Positions 8,305 through 17,226 of a stretch of 64,000 nucleotides of DNA are shown in pieces. This stretch comes from an uncultured Bacteroidales bacterium. Lineage in GTDB: Bacteria; Bacteroidota; Bacteroidia; Bacteroidales; P3. The notes beneath the pieces were generated by a model that was given only the letters and a program-made list of their open reading frames with translations, was not told the origin of the DNA and ran no database searches. The translations under genes were made by a program, and so were the position numbers. The stretch lies in the NCBI GenBank assembly GCA_947167075.1, contig CAMVGR010000003.1, positions 124,001 through 188,000 on the forward strand, read 5' to 3'. Each line of letters begins with the position of its first letter. The first letter of the stretch is position 1.

Positions 8305-9015
8305 TTAAACAATGAAATACACTGACACAAAGGCCAGCAGAATGAGAAGTAGATTCAGCCACGAGAAGTGGTTCCTCTTATGGTCGAAGAGAATGCTGCT
8401 GCTGACGTGCAGAAGCACACCCACTACCAATCCGTCGATGAAACACTGCCAGCGGGGGGCAGGTTGAATTAGGTGGCTACAGCAAAGCGAGCCCAGTGGC
8501 GACATGATGGCAAAGAGGAAGAGTAGCAGCAGTATGCGTCCGAAAGAGTGACCACGTGCAGTCATCAGGCCAACCAGCAGTATGGCGACTGGGATATTGT
8601 GCACCACAATCCCCCATAGCAATCCTTTGTTTACCTGTCCGTCCTGCACCAGAGGCATTCCTTCGAGGAAAGCATGTAGGCAGAGTCCCAGCATGAGGCC
8701 ACCGATGGTATAGCCATCCTCGGTGTGGCCATGTTCGGCATGTGCCGAGAGACCGTCGAGCACTTGTTGAAGAAGGAATCCTATTAGAATGGCCACGAAG
8801 GGAAGCTTGCCCAGCCAGGTGTCGTCCATGAAGACCCCCGCAGTGGCTTCTGGAAGCAACTCCAGACAGCATACAGCCAAAAGAAAAGCACCGCCAAACA
8901 CGGTGATTGCTCGCATTGTATTGTCCGAAAGGCGTTTTCCAAACGGCACCATCAACCCCCACACCACTATTCCCAATACTATTATAATATATGCCCAAAA
9001 GGTCATCATCGGCAT
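8305..9015 (-). CDS. ZIP-family divalent metal transporter
   Basis: A 236-residue integral membrane protein with about eight hydrophobic segments. ZIP-like metal-site helices appear as LCLHAFLEGMPLVQDG and WGIVVHNIPVAILLVGL, the second keeping the HNIP motif; in the first the usual HNxxEG reads HAFLEG. A histidine-rich loop (HAEHGHTEDG) lies between them. It probably imports zinc, iron or manganese. The start codon lies 7 bases downstream of the SRP RNA 3' end and inside its U-run context; ATGs at 9009 and 9006 are alternatives. prfB follows 8 bases after its stop. Confidence 0.85.
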   Translation of the reverse strand: MPMMTFWAYIIIVLGIVVWGLMVPFGKRLSDNTMRAITVFGGAFLLAVCCLELLPEATAGVFMDDTWLGKLPFVAILIGFLLQQVLDGLSAHAEHGHTEDGYTIGGLMLGLCLHAFLEGMPLVQDGQVNKGLLWGIVVHNIPVAILLVGLMTARGHSFGRILLLLFLFAIMSPLGSLCCSHLIQPAPRWQCFIDGLVVGVLLHVSSSILFDHKRNHFSWLNLLLILLAFVSVYFIV

Positions 9016-9022
9016 TAAAAAA
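9016..9022 (-). terminator. U-run ending ffs, abutting the ZIP gene start
   Basis: The reverse strand reads CTTGCCC then TTTTTT. Together with the ffs closing stem this is an intrinsic terminator. It ends where the ZIP reading frame begins, so zip and prfB must depend on read-through from ffs or on a promoter I could not identify. Confidence 0.65.
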
Positions 9023-9118
9023 GGGCAAGCTGATTATATCGCACCGCTACAACCAAACACCCTTGCTGTATTCCTACCCTGGGGGATTCAATGGGAGCTG
9101 GTCGTATAAGACTTGCCC
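9023..9118 (-). ncRNA. ffs: Signal recognition particle RNA (4.5S type)
   Basis: On the reverse strand GGGCAAG (9118-9112) pairs with CTTGCCC (9029-9023) to close a ~96-base hairpin. Its tip carries the strongly conserved SRP apical motif: CCCCCAGGG, then GTA-GGAA-TAC (GNRA-type tetraloop), then CAGCAAGGGT. The RNA binds Ffh and helps target membrane proteins co-translationally. The closing stem is followed directly by TTTTTT, so the RNA is its own terminator. A well-formed promoter lies at 9159-9190. Its start site would be some 35 bases before the closing stem, which implies 5' processing or a longer precursor. Confidence 0.9.
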
Positions 9119-9158
9119 TATTGTTATGAGTTTACTCTTTTCTTCAAAAAATGGATTG

Positions 9159-9190
9159 CAAAAGTACCACTTTTTTGCATATCTGCCAAA
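9159..9190 (-). promoter_or_regulatory. Promoter of ffs
   Basis: Reverse strand TTTG (9190-9187) and TACTTTTG (9166-9159) are separated by exactly 20 bases, a full match to the Bacteroidota promoter pattern. Confidence 0.75.
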
Positions 9191-9344
9191 TTTTTTTTAC
9201 AAGACGCTGTTGTACAGGAGTGTCTATGCAGATGCTTTGTATCCACGAAACAGATTTCTGTCGTGTACCGGCTCTTTTTTTACCATTATTCACTCAGTCA
9301 TTGGTGGTGTAGATTTAGGAATGCAAGGCTCCAGTTAGGCCGTG

Positions 9345-11807
9345 TCAATATGGGTCGACATCGAACACCACCGCCACACCCGACCATCCTTCCTGTTTAG
9401 TCAGGTCTGCAGCCATCTGCATGATCACCCGTTTGGCATCGGAGATGGGTTCCGACTTCTCGAATCGGAGCATGATCTGTTTCAGGTAAAGTGCCCTTAC
9501 ACGTGCCACCAACGGGTATTCCGGCCCCATCACACGCCAAGCAAATGCCGATCGCAGGGCTGTGGCCAGCCATTCGGCAGCGGCATTCAGTACGTCGGCA
9601 TCGCGGTGTTTGAGGGTGATTTGAATCATGCGGTAGAAGGGCGGGTAGCGAAAGACCCTCCGTTCCTGTATCTGTTCGTTGTAGAGGTTGGTATAATCGT
9701 GGTCTACTACATTGCCGATCACCTGATGTTGTGGGTTGAAAGTCTGTATGATTACTCGACCACTGTTGCCATGCCGTCCAGCACGTCCGCTTACTTGGGT
9801 CATCTGCTGGAATGCTCTTTCGAACGAACGGAAGTTGGGATAGTTGATGATATTGTCGGCATTGATAATACCAACCACCGATACATTTTGGAAATCAAGC
9901 CCTTTGGTAACCATTTGTGTGCCAACCAAGATGTCGATACGTCGTTGCTGGAAGTCGTTGAGCAGTTCTAGATATTGGTTTTTCTGCATTGTACTGTCGA
10001 GGTCCATGCGGGCCACTACAGCATCAGGGAAGAGGATTTGTAGGTCTTCCTCGACCCGTTCGGTGCCGATACCTACCATCCGTAGCCGTGAGCTGTGGCA
10101 TGCTGGGCACTCGGAAGGGACGGGTATGGAGTAGCCACAGTAGTGACAACGAAGCGATTGGGTGGCTTTGTGGTAGACCAGCGACACATCGCAGTGGATA
10201 CATTGCATGGTGTTGTGGCATTCGTCGCACTCGAGGTGCAGGGAAAATCCACGGCGGTTCTGGAAGAGGATGACCTGCTCGTGCTTCATGAGGGCATCGT
10301 CGATGGCATCAAGCAGGGTTTGGCTGAAATTGCCATGCATCTGTTTCTCATGATGTGCCTTGCCCATATCCACCACCTCGATTTGCGGCAGTTGGTAGCC
10401 TCCGTAGCGCTGCATGATGGAGGCAAAGCCATATTTAGAGGTCATGGCGTTGTAGTAGCTCTCCACACTGGGGGTGGCGGATCCTAGCACCACTTTGGCA
10501 CCGCAGTGTGAGGCCAGCCAAATGGCGGCATCGCGTGCATGATAGCGAGGGGCTGGTTCCTGCTGTTTGTAGCTCGTGTCGTGCTCTTCGTCGACGATGA
10601 TGAGCTGCAGATTGTTAAAAGGGAGTAGTAGGGCACTGCGTGCACCCAATATGATTTGCAGCCGGTCGGCCTCCGACGAATGGGTACGTTTCCATACCTC
10701 GACCCGCTGATTGGGTGTGAAGCGGCTGTGATACACACCTACCGAGGAGCCAAAGTAGCGTTTCAGTCGGTTGATGACCTGCGTGGTGAGCGCTATTTCA
10801 GGAAGCAGGAAAAGCACCTGTCCACCTTGTTGCATCACGTCGTGTGCTAGGCGTACGTATACCTCTGTTTTACCACTTGAAGTAACACCATGCAAAAGAC
10901 AGACATTGTGTACTTTGTCGTTCGAGATTGTGTCGTATGCCGCTTGTTGCTCTTCGTTCAGCACGATGCTGCTAGGATCGACAATCTGGTCGTCGCCATA
11001 GTCTTCTATTCTACTTTCGGTGTGCTCTTCGGCAACGAGGATGCCGTTTTTGAGCAATGTGTTGATAGCCGATCCCTGCGGAAGCAGTCGTTTGGCTATT
11101 GCATCGCTCTTATTCTGAGCCTGTTGTATCAGTTGTAGCAATACCTCGACCTGCTTGGTGTATTTCTTTTTCTCAAGCTGATCGAAGAGCAAGTGTAAGG
11201 ATTGGTCGGACTGATATTGGTCGGCTAGCCGTACGTAGGTGGAGGTCTTGGGCCGATAGTAGTTGCTTATCTCCTCATCCATCACTATAATGGATCGCTC
11301 TATCATTCCTCTAATCAGCGGCATAATCTTCATTACTCCGATAGCCTTCGAGAGGTCGTTCACCTTCATTACCCGTTGTTCGGAAAGCAACTGCACCACC
11401 TGGACTTCATATTTGCCGAGTTGCGACAGTTCACCATCGTAATCGGGATGGATGGCCACGGCGCTCTCGCTTGCCAGTTTCATGCCCGAAGGGAGGGCCA
11501 CCGCCATCACATCGCCCGGATAGCACATGTAGTAGCGGGCAAGCCATTCCCAAAACACCATTTGGTCTTCCGTCACAATTGGTTCAACATCAAGCACAGA
11601 CATGATGTATTTGGCTTTCCATTGCGGTGCATGGGTATGTACCTGCCTGACCAAGGCCGAATAGAGCCGTTGTCGACCAAACTGAACGACAACTCGCATC
11701 CCAACCTTTATCTTCCCATTGTATTCTTGTGGAACTCTATACGTGTAGTATTCAGGAAGATGTAGCGGTAGCAGCACATCGACATAATATATCTCTTGCT
11801 CGCTCAT
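9345..11807 (-). CDS. priA: Primosomal protein N' (replication restart helicase)
   Basis: PriA is a 3'-5' DNA helicase that reloads the replisome at stalled forks. The 820-residue protein has Walker A GVTSSGKTEVY, the DEEHDTSYKQ box, a zinc-binding cysteine cluster (CDECHNTMQCIHC ... CHYCG ... CPACHS) and the later QMTQVSGRAGR helicase motif. The frame is open up to 12041, but the family start (SEQEIYYVDVLLPLHLPEYYTYRVP) corresponds to ATG 11807, and a -7 box at 11817-11824 rules against the longer form. The mRNA leader would be only about four bases. Confidence 0.95.
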   Translation of the reverse strand: MSEQEIYYVDVLLPLHLPEYYTYRVPQEYNGKIKVGMRVVVQFGRQRLYSALVRQVHTHAPQWKAKYIMSVLDVEPIVTEDQMVFWEWLARYYMCYPGDVMAVALPSGMKLASESAVAIHPDYDGELSQLGKYEVQVVQLLSEQRVMKVNDLSKAIGVMKIMPLIRGMIERSIIVMDEEISNYYRPKTSTYVRLADQYQSDQSLHLLFDQLEKKKYTKQVEVLLQLIQQAQNKSDAIAKRLLPQGSAINTLLKNGILVAEEHTESRIEDYGDDQIVDPSSIVLNEEQQAAYDTISNDKVHNVCLLHGVTSSGKTEVYVRLAHDVMQQGGQVLFLLPEIALTTQVINRLKRYFGSSVGVYHSRFTPNQRVEVWKRTHSSEADRLQIILGARSALLLPFNNLQLIIVDEEHDTSYKQQEPAPRYHARDAAIWLASHCGAKVVLGSATPSVESYYNAMTSKYGFASIMQRYGGYQLPQIEVVDMGKAHHEKQMHGNFSQTLLDAIDDALMKHEQVILFQNRRGFSLHLECDECHNTMQCIHCDVSLVYHKATQSLRCHYCGYSIPVPSECPACHSSRLRMVGIGTERVEEDLQILFPDAVVARMDLDSTMQKNQYLELLNDFQQRRIDILVGTQMVTKGLDFQNVSVVGIINADNIINYPNFRSFERAFQQMTQVSGRAGRHGNSGRVIIQTFNPQHQVIGNVVDHDYTNLYNEQIQERRVFRYPPFYRMIQITLKHRDADVLNAAAEWLATALRSAFAWRVMGPEYPLVARVRALYLKQIMLRFEKSEPISDAKRVIMQMAADLTKQEGWSGVAVVFDVDPY

Positions 11808-11816
11808 TTCAGGGTG

Positions 11817-11824
11817 CAAAAGTA
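11817..11824 (-). promoter_or_regulatory. Promoter -7 box almost touching priA
   Basis: Reverse strand TACTTTTG fits TAnnTTTG. Its final G is only 9 bases before the priA ATG, so transcription would begin within a few bases of the start codon. Confidence 0.5.
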
Positions 11825-11952
11825 CGACTTTTTTTTCGACCGGAAATGAAATATCCATTCTTGTAGTCTTATGATTCGTAGGATGCCTAATATCAGACAT
11901 ATAAATCATTCTGTCTGTCGACTGGATTTCGATATGAAAAAAAATTGGATTA

Positions 11953-11971
11953 TTTATCGAAAAACGATAAA
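11953..11971. other. Perfect 7-bp inverted repeat upstream of priA
   Basis: TTTATCG, five A, CGATAAA. It could be an operator or a hairpin in the AT-rich priA-argS intergenic region (11808-12358). Nothing else supports a function. Confidence 0.3.
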
Positions 11972-12030
11972 AACAGCTCAAAAAAAGCCTTTTTGCAAAC
12001 CGTTGATTTCCAGTAATAAAAACCGACCAT

Positions 12031-12063
12031 CTCTTACTCATCTCTTACTCAACTCCTACTCAT
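12031..12063. repeat. Three 11-bp tandem units in the priA-argS gap
   Basis: CTCTTACTCAT, CTCTTACTCAA and CTCCTACTCAT follow each other without gaps. The period equals that of the dispersed 11-bp family but the sequence differs apart from the final CAT. It may be unrelated. The rest of the 551-base gap between priA and argS is AT-rich with no gene seen. Confidence 0.6.
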
Positions 12064-12329
12064 CTATTTGTCATCATTTATTTTTCTAAGAGTTGGGTAG
12101 TTTTTCAGCAATGGGATACTATGATTTCAAATGCGATTAAATGTGCTTCGCTTTGTCTTTCGCTCGTCGATTCGTGTCGACATTCCATTATCCGACATGT
12201 AGAAAGCACCCATCTATAGCATCGGCAATATTCTTTTTGGAGTCCAATTTAGCCAGGCATGGAAGAGTAGACGGTGTGGGGGTATGTGTGTGTGGATAAA
12301 TATCTTCGATATGTTTGATGTTTTTTTTG

Positions 12330-12337
12330 TATATTTG
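12330..12337 (+). promoter_or_regulatory. Promoter -7 box of argS
   Basis: TATATTTG inside TTGTATATTTGCA, the same 13 bases found before ftcD and the DHH gene. A TTTG at 12314 is too close (12 bases) to be a standard -33 box. The implied leader is about 15-20 bases. Confidence 0.6.
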
Positions 12338-12358
12338 CATTTTTAAAATAATGTAGTA

Positions 12359-14140
12359 ATGAATATAGTAGAATCACTTAATCAGACTATTAGCAAGGCG
12401 CTCGACTCGCTTTACGGTATTTCTCTTGCACCGGAATCCATCAGTTTGCAGGAAACACGACGCGAATTTACAGGCGATTTCACGCTCGTCGTATTCCCTT
12501 ATGTGAAGCAGGCACACAAGAGTCCTGATGTTTTGGCCAACGAAATCGGTGCCTATGTGGTAGAGCACCAAAGCGAGGTGTGTGGATTCAATGTGGTGAA
12601 AGGGTTCCTCAACTTCGAGATTGCCGATCGCTATTGGTTGGACTTTGTCAACGATAAATCACACGATGTCTCGTTCGGAGTGCGTCATGCCAATGCCGAC
12701 GATGCTCCCATAGTGGTAGAATACAGTAGCCCGAACACCAACAAACCTCTCCACCTAGGACATATACGCAACAATTTGTTAGGCTGGTCTGTGAGTCAGT
12801 TGCTGGCAGCCTCTGGTGCCAATGTGAAGAAGGTGAACCTCGTCAACGACCGTGGTATACATATCTGCAAGAGTATGCTTGCATGGCTTCGATACGGCAA
12901 CGGCGAAACACCCGAAACAAGTGGCATGAAAGGTGACCATCTGGTGGGTAAATACTATGTCGAATTCGACAAGCACTATAAGGAAGAGGTTAAGAAGCTG
13001 ATGGAGAGTGGGGTAGAGGAGGAGCAGGCCAAACGAGATGCTCCCCTAATGGTAGAGGCTCAGCAGATGCTCAAACGCTGGGAAGAGGGCGATGCCGAGG
13101 TGCGTGCCCTGTGGGAGAAAATGAATGGATGGGTGTATGCCGGCTTCGACGAAACATACAAACGTCTGGGGGTCGGCTTCGACAAGGTATACTACGAGAG
13201 TCAGACCTATCTGCTGGGCAAGGAGTTGGTGCAAAAGGGGTTGGATATGGGAGTGCTCTTCCGCAAGGAGGATGGCTCGGTATGGTGCGACCTGACAGCC
13301 GACGGCCTCGACCAAAAGCTGTTGCTGCGTCGCGACGGTACCAGTGTGTATATGACCCAGGATCTGGGTACAGCCCTGCTGCGTGTGGGCGACTTCGGTG
13401 CTCGACAACTCATCTATGTGGTGGGCAACGAGCAGGACTACCACTTTAAGGTGCTGAAACTGATATTGGGAAAACTGGGCTACGAATGGGCAGACAAAGT
13501 CTATCACCTCAGCTATGGTATGGTGGAGCTGCCCAATGGCAAGATGAAGTCGAGAGAGGGCACGGTGGTGGATGCCGACGACCTGATCGACGAGATGGAG
13601 CAGACCGCAGCTGATATGAGTCGCGAGCGTGGAAAGGCCGACGAACTGAGCGAAACGGAGCAGCGCGAGCTCTATCACATGCTGGCTTTGGGAGCCCTTA
13701 AGTATTTCATTCTGAAGGTGGATCCCACCAAGAATATGCTCTTCAATCCGTCGGAAAGCATAGATTTCAACGGAAATACAGGTCCGTTTATCCAATACAC
13801 CCATGCCCGCATACGGAGTATAGTCCGTAAGGCTGAAGAGGATTGTGGATGGAGTATAGAGTCGGTGAAGCTGAACGACAAAGAGAAGGCTGTCGTCAAG
13901 ACCCTCCACACACTGCCGGCAACCATTGCCGCCGCAGCCGCAGCCTACAGTCCGGCACAGATAGCCAACTATGCCTTCGAGTTGGCCAAAGCCTTCAACA
14001 GCTTCTATCAAGACACCCCGATCCTGCGCGAAAGCGATGAGAATACAAGACGATTCCGTGTCCAACTTTGTGCCTTTGTAGCCAATGCACTGAAGACCAC
14101 GATGGGAATACTTGGAATCGATGTACCTGAAAGAATGTAG
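12359..14140 (+). CDS. argS: Arginyl-tRNA synthetase
   Basis: Class I synthetase charging tRNA-Arg. In 593 residues it has the HIGH-type motif as HLGH in SSPNTNKPLHLGHIRNN, an N-terminal Add-1-like region, the KMSKS counterpart as GKMKSREG and a C-terminal helical anticodon-binding domain (SIDFNGNTGPFIQYTHARI). It opens a six-gene plus-strand operon: the thioesterase begins 3 bases after its stop. Confidence 0.96.
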   Translation: MNIVESLNQTISKALDSLYGISLAPESISLQETRREFTGDFTLVVFPYVKQAHKSPDVLANEIGAYVVEHQSEVCGFNVVKGFLNFEIADRYWLDFVNDKSHDVSFGVRHANADDAPIVVEYSSPNTNKPLHLGHIRNNLLGWSVSQLLAASGANVKKVNLVNDRGIHICKSMLAWLRYGNGETPETSGMKGDHLVGKYYVEFDKHYKEEVKKLMESGVEEEQAKRDAPLMVEAQQMLKRWEEGDAEVRALWEKMNGWVYAGFDETYKRLGVGFDKVYYESQTYLLGKELVQKGLDMGVLFRKEDGSVWCDLTADGLDQKLLLRRDGTSVYMTQDLGTALLRVGDFGARQLIYVVGNEQDYHFKVLKLILGKLGYEWADKVYHLSYGMVELPNGKMKSREGTVVDADDLIDEMEQTAADMSRERGKADELSETEQRELYHMLALGALKYFILKVDPTKNMLFNPSESIDFNGNTGPFIQYTHARIRSIVRKAEEDCGWSIESVKLNDKEKAVVKTLHTLPATIAAAAAAYSPAQIANYAFELAKAFNSFYQDTPILRESDENTRRFRVQLCAFVANALKTTMGILGIDVPERM

Positions 14141-14143
14141 ACT

Positions 14144-14869
14144 ATGATATACAGACAGACTATAGAAGTACCTTCGTATTTGTGCGACGAGTTCGACCGG
14201 CTGCACCCCTGGGCGGCAATTCGTCTATGTCAGGAAGTCACCGAATACCACGGCAATGCGACGGGAATAGGATTCAAGACCCTCGTGGCCCAGAACCGTG
14301 CCTGGGTGCTTACCCGTGCACTATACAATATACGACGCTTGCCGGATGCTTTTGAGACCGTGGAGCTTTCCACATGGAGTCGTGGCCACAACGGATTGGT
14401 GGCATGGAGAGACTATATGATGACCGACAAGGATGGAAAAGAGCTGTTGTCGGGTACATCCTATTGGCCAATGATTGATATGACCACCCGTCATGTGCTT
14501 CGGCTCAACGACGTAATAAAAGGGTATGAGAATCACGACATCCTCGCTACAGAGCACAGAGAGATTCAGAAAGTTAAGATACCCAATGATGTACAGCCCG
14601 ATGGCGAGATGCAACGCCGAGTTGTGTTCTCCATGTTGGACCATACACGTCATGTGAACAACTCCGAATATATCCGTATGCTGTTCGACCTTTTGCACGA
14701 AAAGGAATTCGACACACAACAGCCATTCGTGATAGAGTTGAATTACAATATGGAAAGCCGCCTCGACGAGGATTTGACAATACGCCATTGGCAGGTGGAA
14801 CAAGAACACTTTATTCAGATAGATAACCCGCGTGCCGTGAGCGTTACGGCACGTATTGCCCGAATATAG
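14144..14869 (+). CDS. Acyl-ACP thioesterase
   Basis: A 241-residue double-hotdog protein of the FatA/FatB-like family, which releases fatty acids from acyl carrier protein. Recognisable parts are the start [20 protein letters not shown], the [16 protein letters not shown] segment and the second-domain [14 protein letters not shown] motif, which carries the family's catalytic-site Asn (HVNN). It sits between argS and sufB, with only 1 base separating it from sufB. Confidence 0.88.
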   Translation: MIYRQTIEVPSYLCDEFDRLHPWAAIRLCQEVTEYHGNATGIGFKTLVAQNRAWVLTRALYNIRRLPDAFETVELSTWSRGHNGLVAWRDYMMTDKDGKELLSGTSYWPMIDMTTRHVLRLNDVIKGYENHDILATEHREIQKVKIPNDVQPDGEMQRRVVFSMLDHTRHVNNSEYIRMLFDLLHEKEFDTQQPFVIELNYNMESRLDEDLTIRHWQVEQEHFIQIDNPRAVSVTARIARI

Positions 14870-14870
14870 C

Positions 14871-16334
14871 ATGGAAGAAAACGAAAAGGATATTATCCAG
14901 GAAGTCACCAACGAGGAATATAAGTGGGGCTTTACCACGAATATAGATACGGAAACCATCCGTAAAGGATTGGATGAGGACATAGTGCGTCTCATTTCGC
15001 AAAAGAAGAACGAGCCGGAATGGTTGCTCGAATTCCGCCTCGAGGCCTTTCGCCGTTGGCAGAAGATGAAGGAGCCCGACTGGGCACACCTCGAGTATGA
15101 AAGTCCTAACTATCAAGACATCATATACTTCGCAGCTCCCAAGCAGGAGAAAAAGAAGAGCATGGACGAGGTGGACCCCGAACTGTTGGCCACTTTCGAC
15201 AAGCTGGGCATCCCCCTGAGAGAAAGAGAAGCGTTGGCTGGTGTCGAATCGTCGGTAGGCGTTGCCTACGATGCCATCATGGACTCTGTGAGTGTGAAGA
15301 CGACGAGCCAAAAGGCATTGGAGGAGAAAGGCATCATATTCATGCCCATCAGTGAGGCTGTGCAAAAACATCCGGAGCTGGTTAGAAAATACCTAGGCAG
15401 TGTGGTCCCGTCCGCTGATAACTTCTTTGCAGCCCTCAATAGTGCTGTCTTCAGCGACGGCTCCTTCTGCTACATTCCCAAAGGGGTGCGCTGCCCGATG
15501 GAGCTCTCCAGCTACTTCCGCATCAATGCCAAAGGCACGGGCCAATTCGAACGTACCCTCATCGTGGCCGACGAGGGGGCCTACGTCTCCTATATGGAGG
15601 GTTGCACTGCTCCACAGAGGGACGAAAACCAGCTGCATGCCGCCATTGTGGAGATTGTGGTGATGAAGGATGCCGAGGTGAAATACAGCACCGTACAGAA
15701 CTGGTACCCAGGCGACAAGGAAGGGAAGGGTGGCATATATAACTTCGTCACCAAGCGTGGCATCTGCAAAGGGTCGCACTCGAAGCTCAGCTGGACGCAG
15801 GTGGAGACCGGCAGCGCCGTGACGTGGAAGTACCCCAGCTGCATCCTGCAGGGCGACGACAGCACGGCGGAGTTCTATAGCGTCGCCGTCACCAACAACT
15901 ACCAGCAGGCCGATACGGGCACAAAGATGATACATGTGGGCAAGAACACCCACAGCACCATTATGAGCAAAGGCATCAGTGCCGGACGGAGCCACAATAG
16001 CTACCGAGGCCTGGTGCAGATAGGCCGTGGGGCTGACAATGCCCGTAACTACTCGCAGTGCGACAGTCTGCTGCTCGGCGACCAGTGTGGAGCCCACACC
16101 TGGCCATACATCAAGGCCGACAACCACACCGCTATTCTGGAGCACGAGGCTACGACGAGCAAGATCAGCGAGGACCAACTCTTCTACTGCCAGCAGCGCG
16201 GCATTAGTCCCGAGAGCGCCGTGGGTCTCATCGTCAACGGCTACGCCAAAGACGTGCTGAAAAAGTTGCCCATGGAGTTCGCTGTCGAGGCACAGAAACT
16301 GCTGTCGATCAGTCTGGAGGGCAGTGTGGGATGA
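14871..16334 (+). CDS. sufB: Fe-S cluster assembly scaffold protein SufB
   Basis: SufB is the scaffold subunit of the SufBCD complex that builds Fe-S clusters. The 487-residue frame contains [18 protein letters not shown], the parallel beta-helix core ([37 protein letters not shown]) and the C-terminal [27 protein letters not shown] 14871 is used; a start at 14856 would overlap the thioesterase. sufC, sufD and sufS, which usually follow, are absent; the next gene overlaps its stop by 4 bases and is an RNA methyltransferase. Confidence 0.95.
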   Translation: MEENEKDIIQEVTNEEYKWGFTTNIDTETIRKGLDEDIVRLISQKKNEPEWLLEFRLEAFRRWQKMKEPDWAHLEYESPNYQDIIYFAAPKQEKKKSMDEVDPELLATFDKLGIPLREREALAGVESSVGVAYDAIMDSVSVKTTSQKALEEKGIIFMPISEAVQKHPELVRKYLGSVVPSADNFFAALNSAVFSDGSFCYIPKGVRCPMELSSYFRINAKGTGQFERTLIVADEGAYVSYMEGCTAPQRDENQLHAAIVEIVVMKDAEVKYSTVQNWYPGDKEGKGGIYNFVTKRGICKGSHSKLSWTQVETGSAVTWKYPSCILQGDDSTAEFYSVAVTNNYQQADTGTKMIHVGKNTHSTIMSKGISAGRSHNSYRGLVQIGRGADNARNYSQCDSLLLGDQCGAHTWPYIKADNHTAILEHEATTSKISEDQLFYCQQRGISPESAVGLIVNGYAKDVLKKLPMEFAVEAQKLLSISLEGSVG

Positions 16335-16873
16335 ACAATACCATTAAAATAACCACAGAAGAAATGGCGCGTGTGGACGCGTCAGAATACCGTACCAGCA
16401 CCGGTCTTGTGCCAGTGGCGGTGGTTCTGGACAATGTGCGAAGCAAGAACAATATAGGCTCAATCTTCCGCACGTCCGATGCAATGGGTGTCGCCAAAAT
16501 ATATCTCTGTGGCATCACGGCCATCCCGCCAGATCGGGATATACACAAAACCGCTCTTGGAGCCGAGGACAGTGTGCCGTGGGTCGAATGCAGCGACACC
16601 AACCAGGCACTTGACTACCTGCAAGGTGCAGGCTATAGGCTATATGCAGTGGAGTTGACGCACAACAGCCTCAAACTAGGCAGCGACCGCATAGCCACCG
16701 ACAAGCCCATCGCCCTCATATTCGGCAACGAGATAGAGGGTGTACAGGAATCGGTGCTTGAACGCTGCGATGCTTTTCTCGAGATACCGCAGTATGGCTC
16801 AAAACACTCGCTCAACGTCAGCTGTGCCGCTGCAATAGCCATATGGGAGATTACCAAACAGATGAGACAATGA
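16331..16873 (+). CDS. SpoU/TrmH-family RNA 2'-O-methyltransferase
   Basis: A 180-residue SPOUT protein using SAM to methylate ribose 2'-OH of tRNA or rRNA. The three SpoU motifs are visible: [34 protein letters not shown] and [22 protein letters not shown]. It lacks the extra N-terminal RNA-binding domain of larger relatives. It overlaps sufB by ATGA and the next gene by ATGA, so translation is likely coupled. The substrate nucleotide cannot be told from the sequence. Confidence 0.88.
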   Translation: MNNTIKITTEEMARVDASEYRTSTGLVPVAVVLDNVRSKNNIGSIFRTSDAMGVAKIYLCGITAIPPDRDIHKTALGAEDSVPWVECSDTNQALDYLQGAGYRLYAVELTHNSLKLGSDRIATDKPIALIFGNEIEGVQESVLERCDAFLEIPQYGSKHSLNVSCAAAIAIWEITKQMRQ

Positions 16874-17226
16874 CCAAGGAAGAACGAATGGAAAAGGCCC
16901 GTGCTTTGCACAAGCAGGGCTGCAACTGCTGCCAGGCGGTGGTGATGGCTTGGGCCGACAGGTTGCCGATAAAAGGGGAGGATGCCATGAATGTGGCCGC
17001 CCCGTTCGGTCGCGGTCTGGCAGGCACACGCGAAGTGTGTGGCTGCGTCAGCGGCATGGCTATGGTGTGTGGCCTCACACAACATACCCCCGACACCCGC
17101 ACCCTAATAGAGAAATTTCGCCAAAGCAACGGCGACATCGTCTGTGGCCGCCTGCTAGCTGCTGGCAAGAAACCCTGCGGCGAGATGGTAGCCGAAGCTG
17201 CAGGTCTTTTATCCGACATACTATGA
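16870..17226 (+). CDS. C_GCAxxG_C_C family putative redox protein
   Basis: A 118-residue cysteine-rich protein with the family's spaced cysteines: HKQGCNCCQAVVMAWAD, EVCGCVSGMAMVCGL, VCGRLL and PCGEMV. The conserved pattern suggests a metal or Fe-S ligand or a redox role, though the family has no defined activity known to me. ATG 16870 overlaps the methyltransferase stop (ATGA), which is preferred to an earlier ATG at 16843. Its place in an operon with sufB fits an Fe-S or redox theme but does not prove it. Confidence 0.8.
   Translation: MTKEERMEKARALHKQGCNCCQAVVMAWADRLPIKGEDAMNVAAPFGRGLAGTREVCGCVSGMAMVCGLTQHTPDTRTLIEKFRQSNGDIVCGRLLAAGKKPCGEMVAEAAGLLSDIL

Noticed and set aside
9230..9285. 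Terminator or small RNA on the plus strand (inverted CACGA/TCGTG followed by T7)
   Set aside because: No gene or promoter upstream on that strand; pairing is imperfect.
11808..12041. N-terminal extension of priA
   Set aside because: Outside the family start, and the -7 box at 11817-11824 lies inside it.
13046..14206. 386-residue minus frame over argS
   Set aside because: Antisense shadow of a conserved synthetase; no recognisable domain.
16950..17222. N-terminal extension of the HD protein
   Set aside because: It overlaps the redox gene in another frame; the ATGA overlap at 17223 gives the family start.
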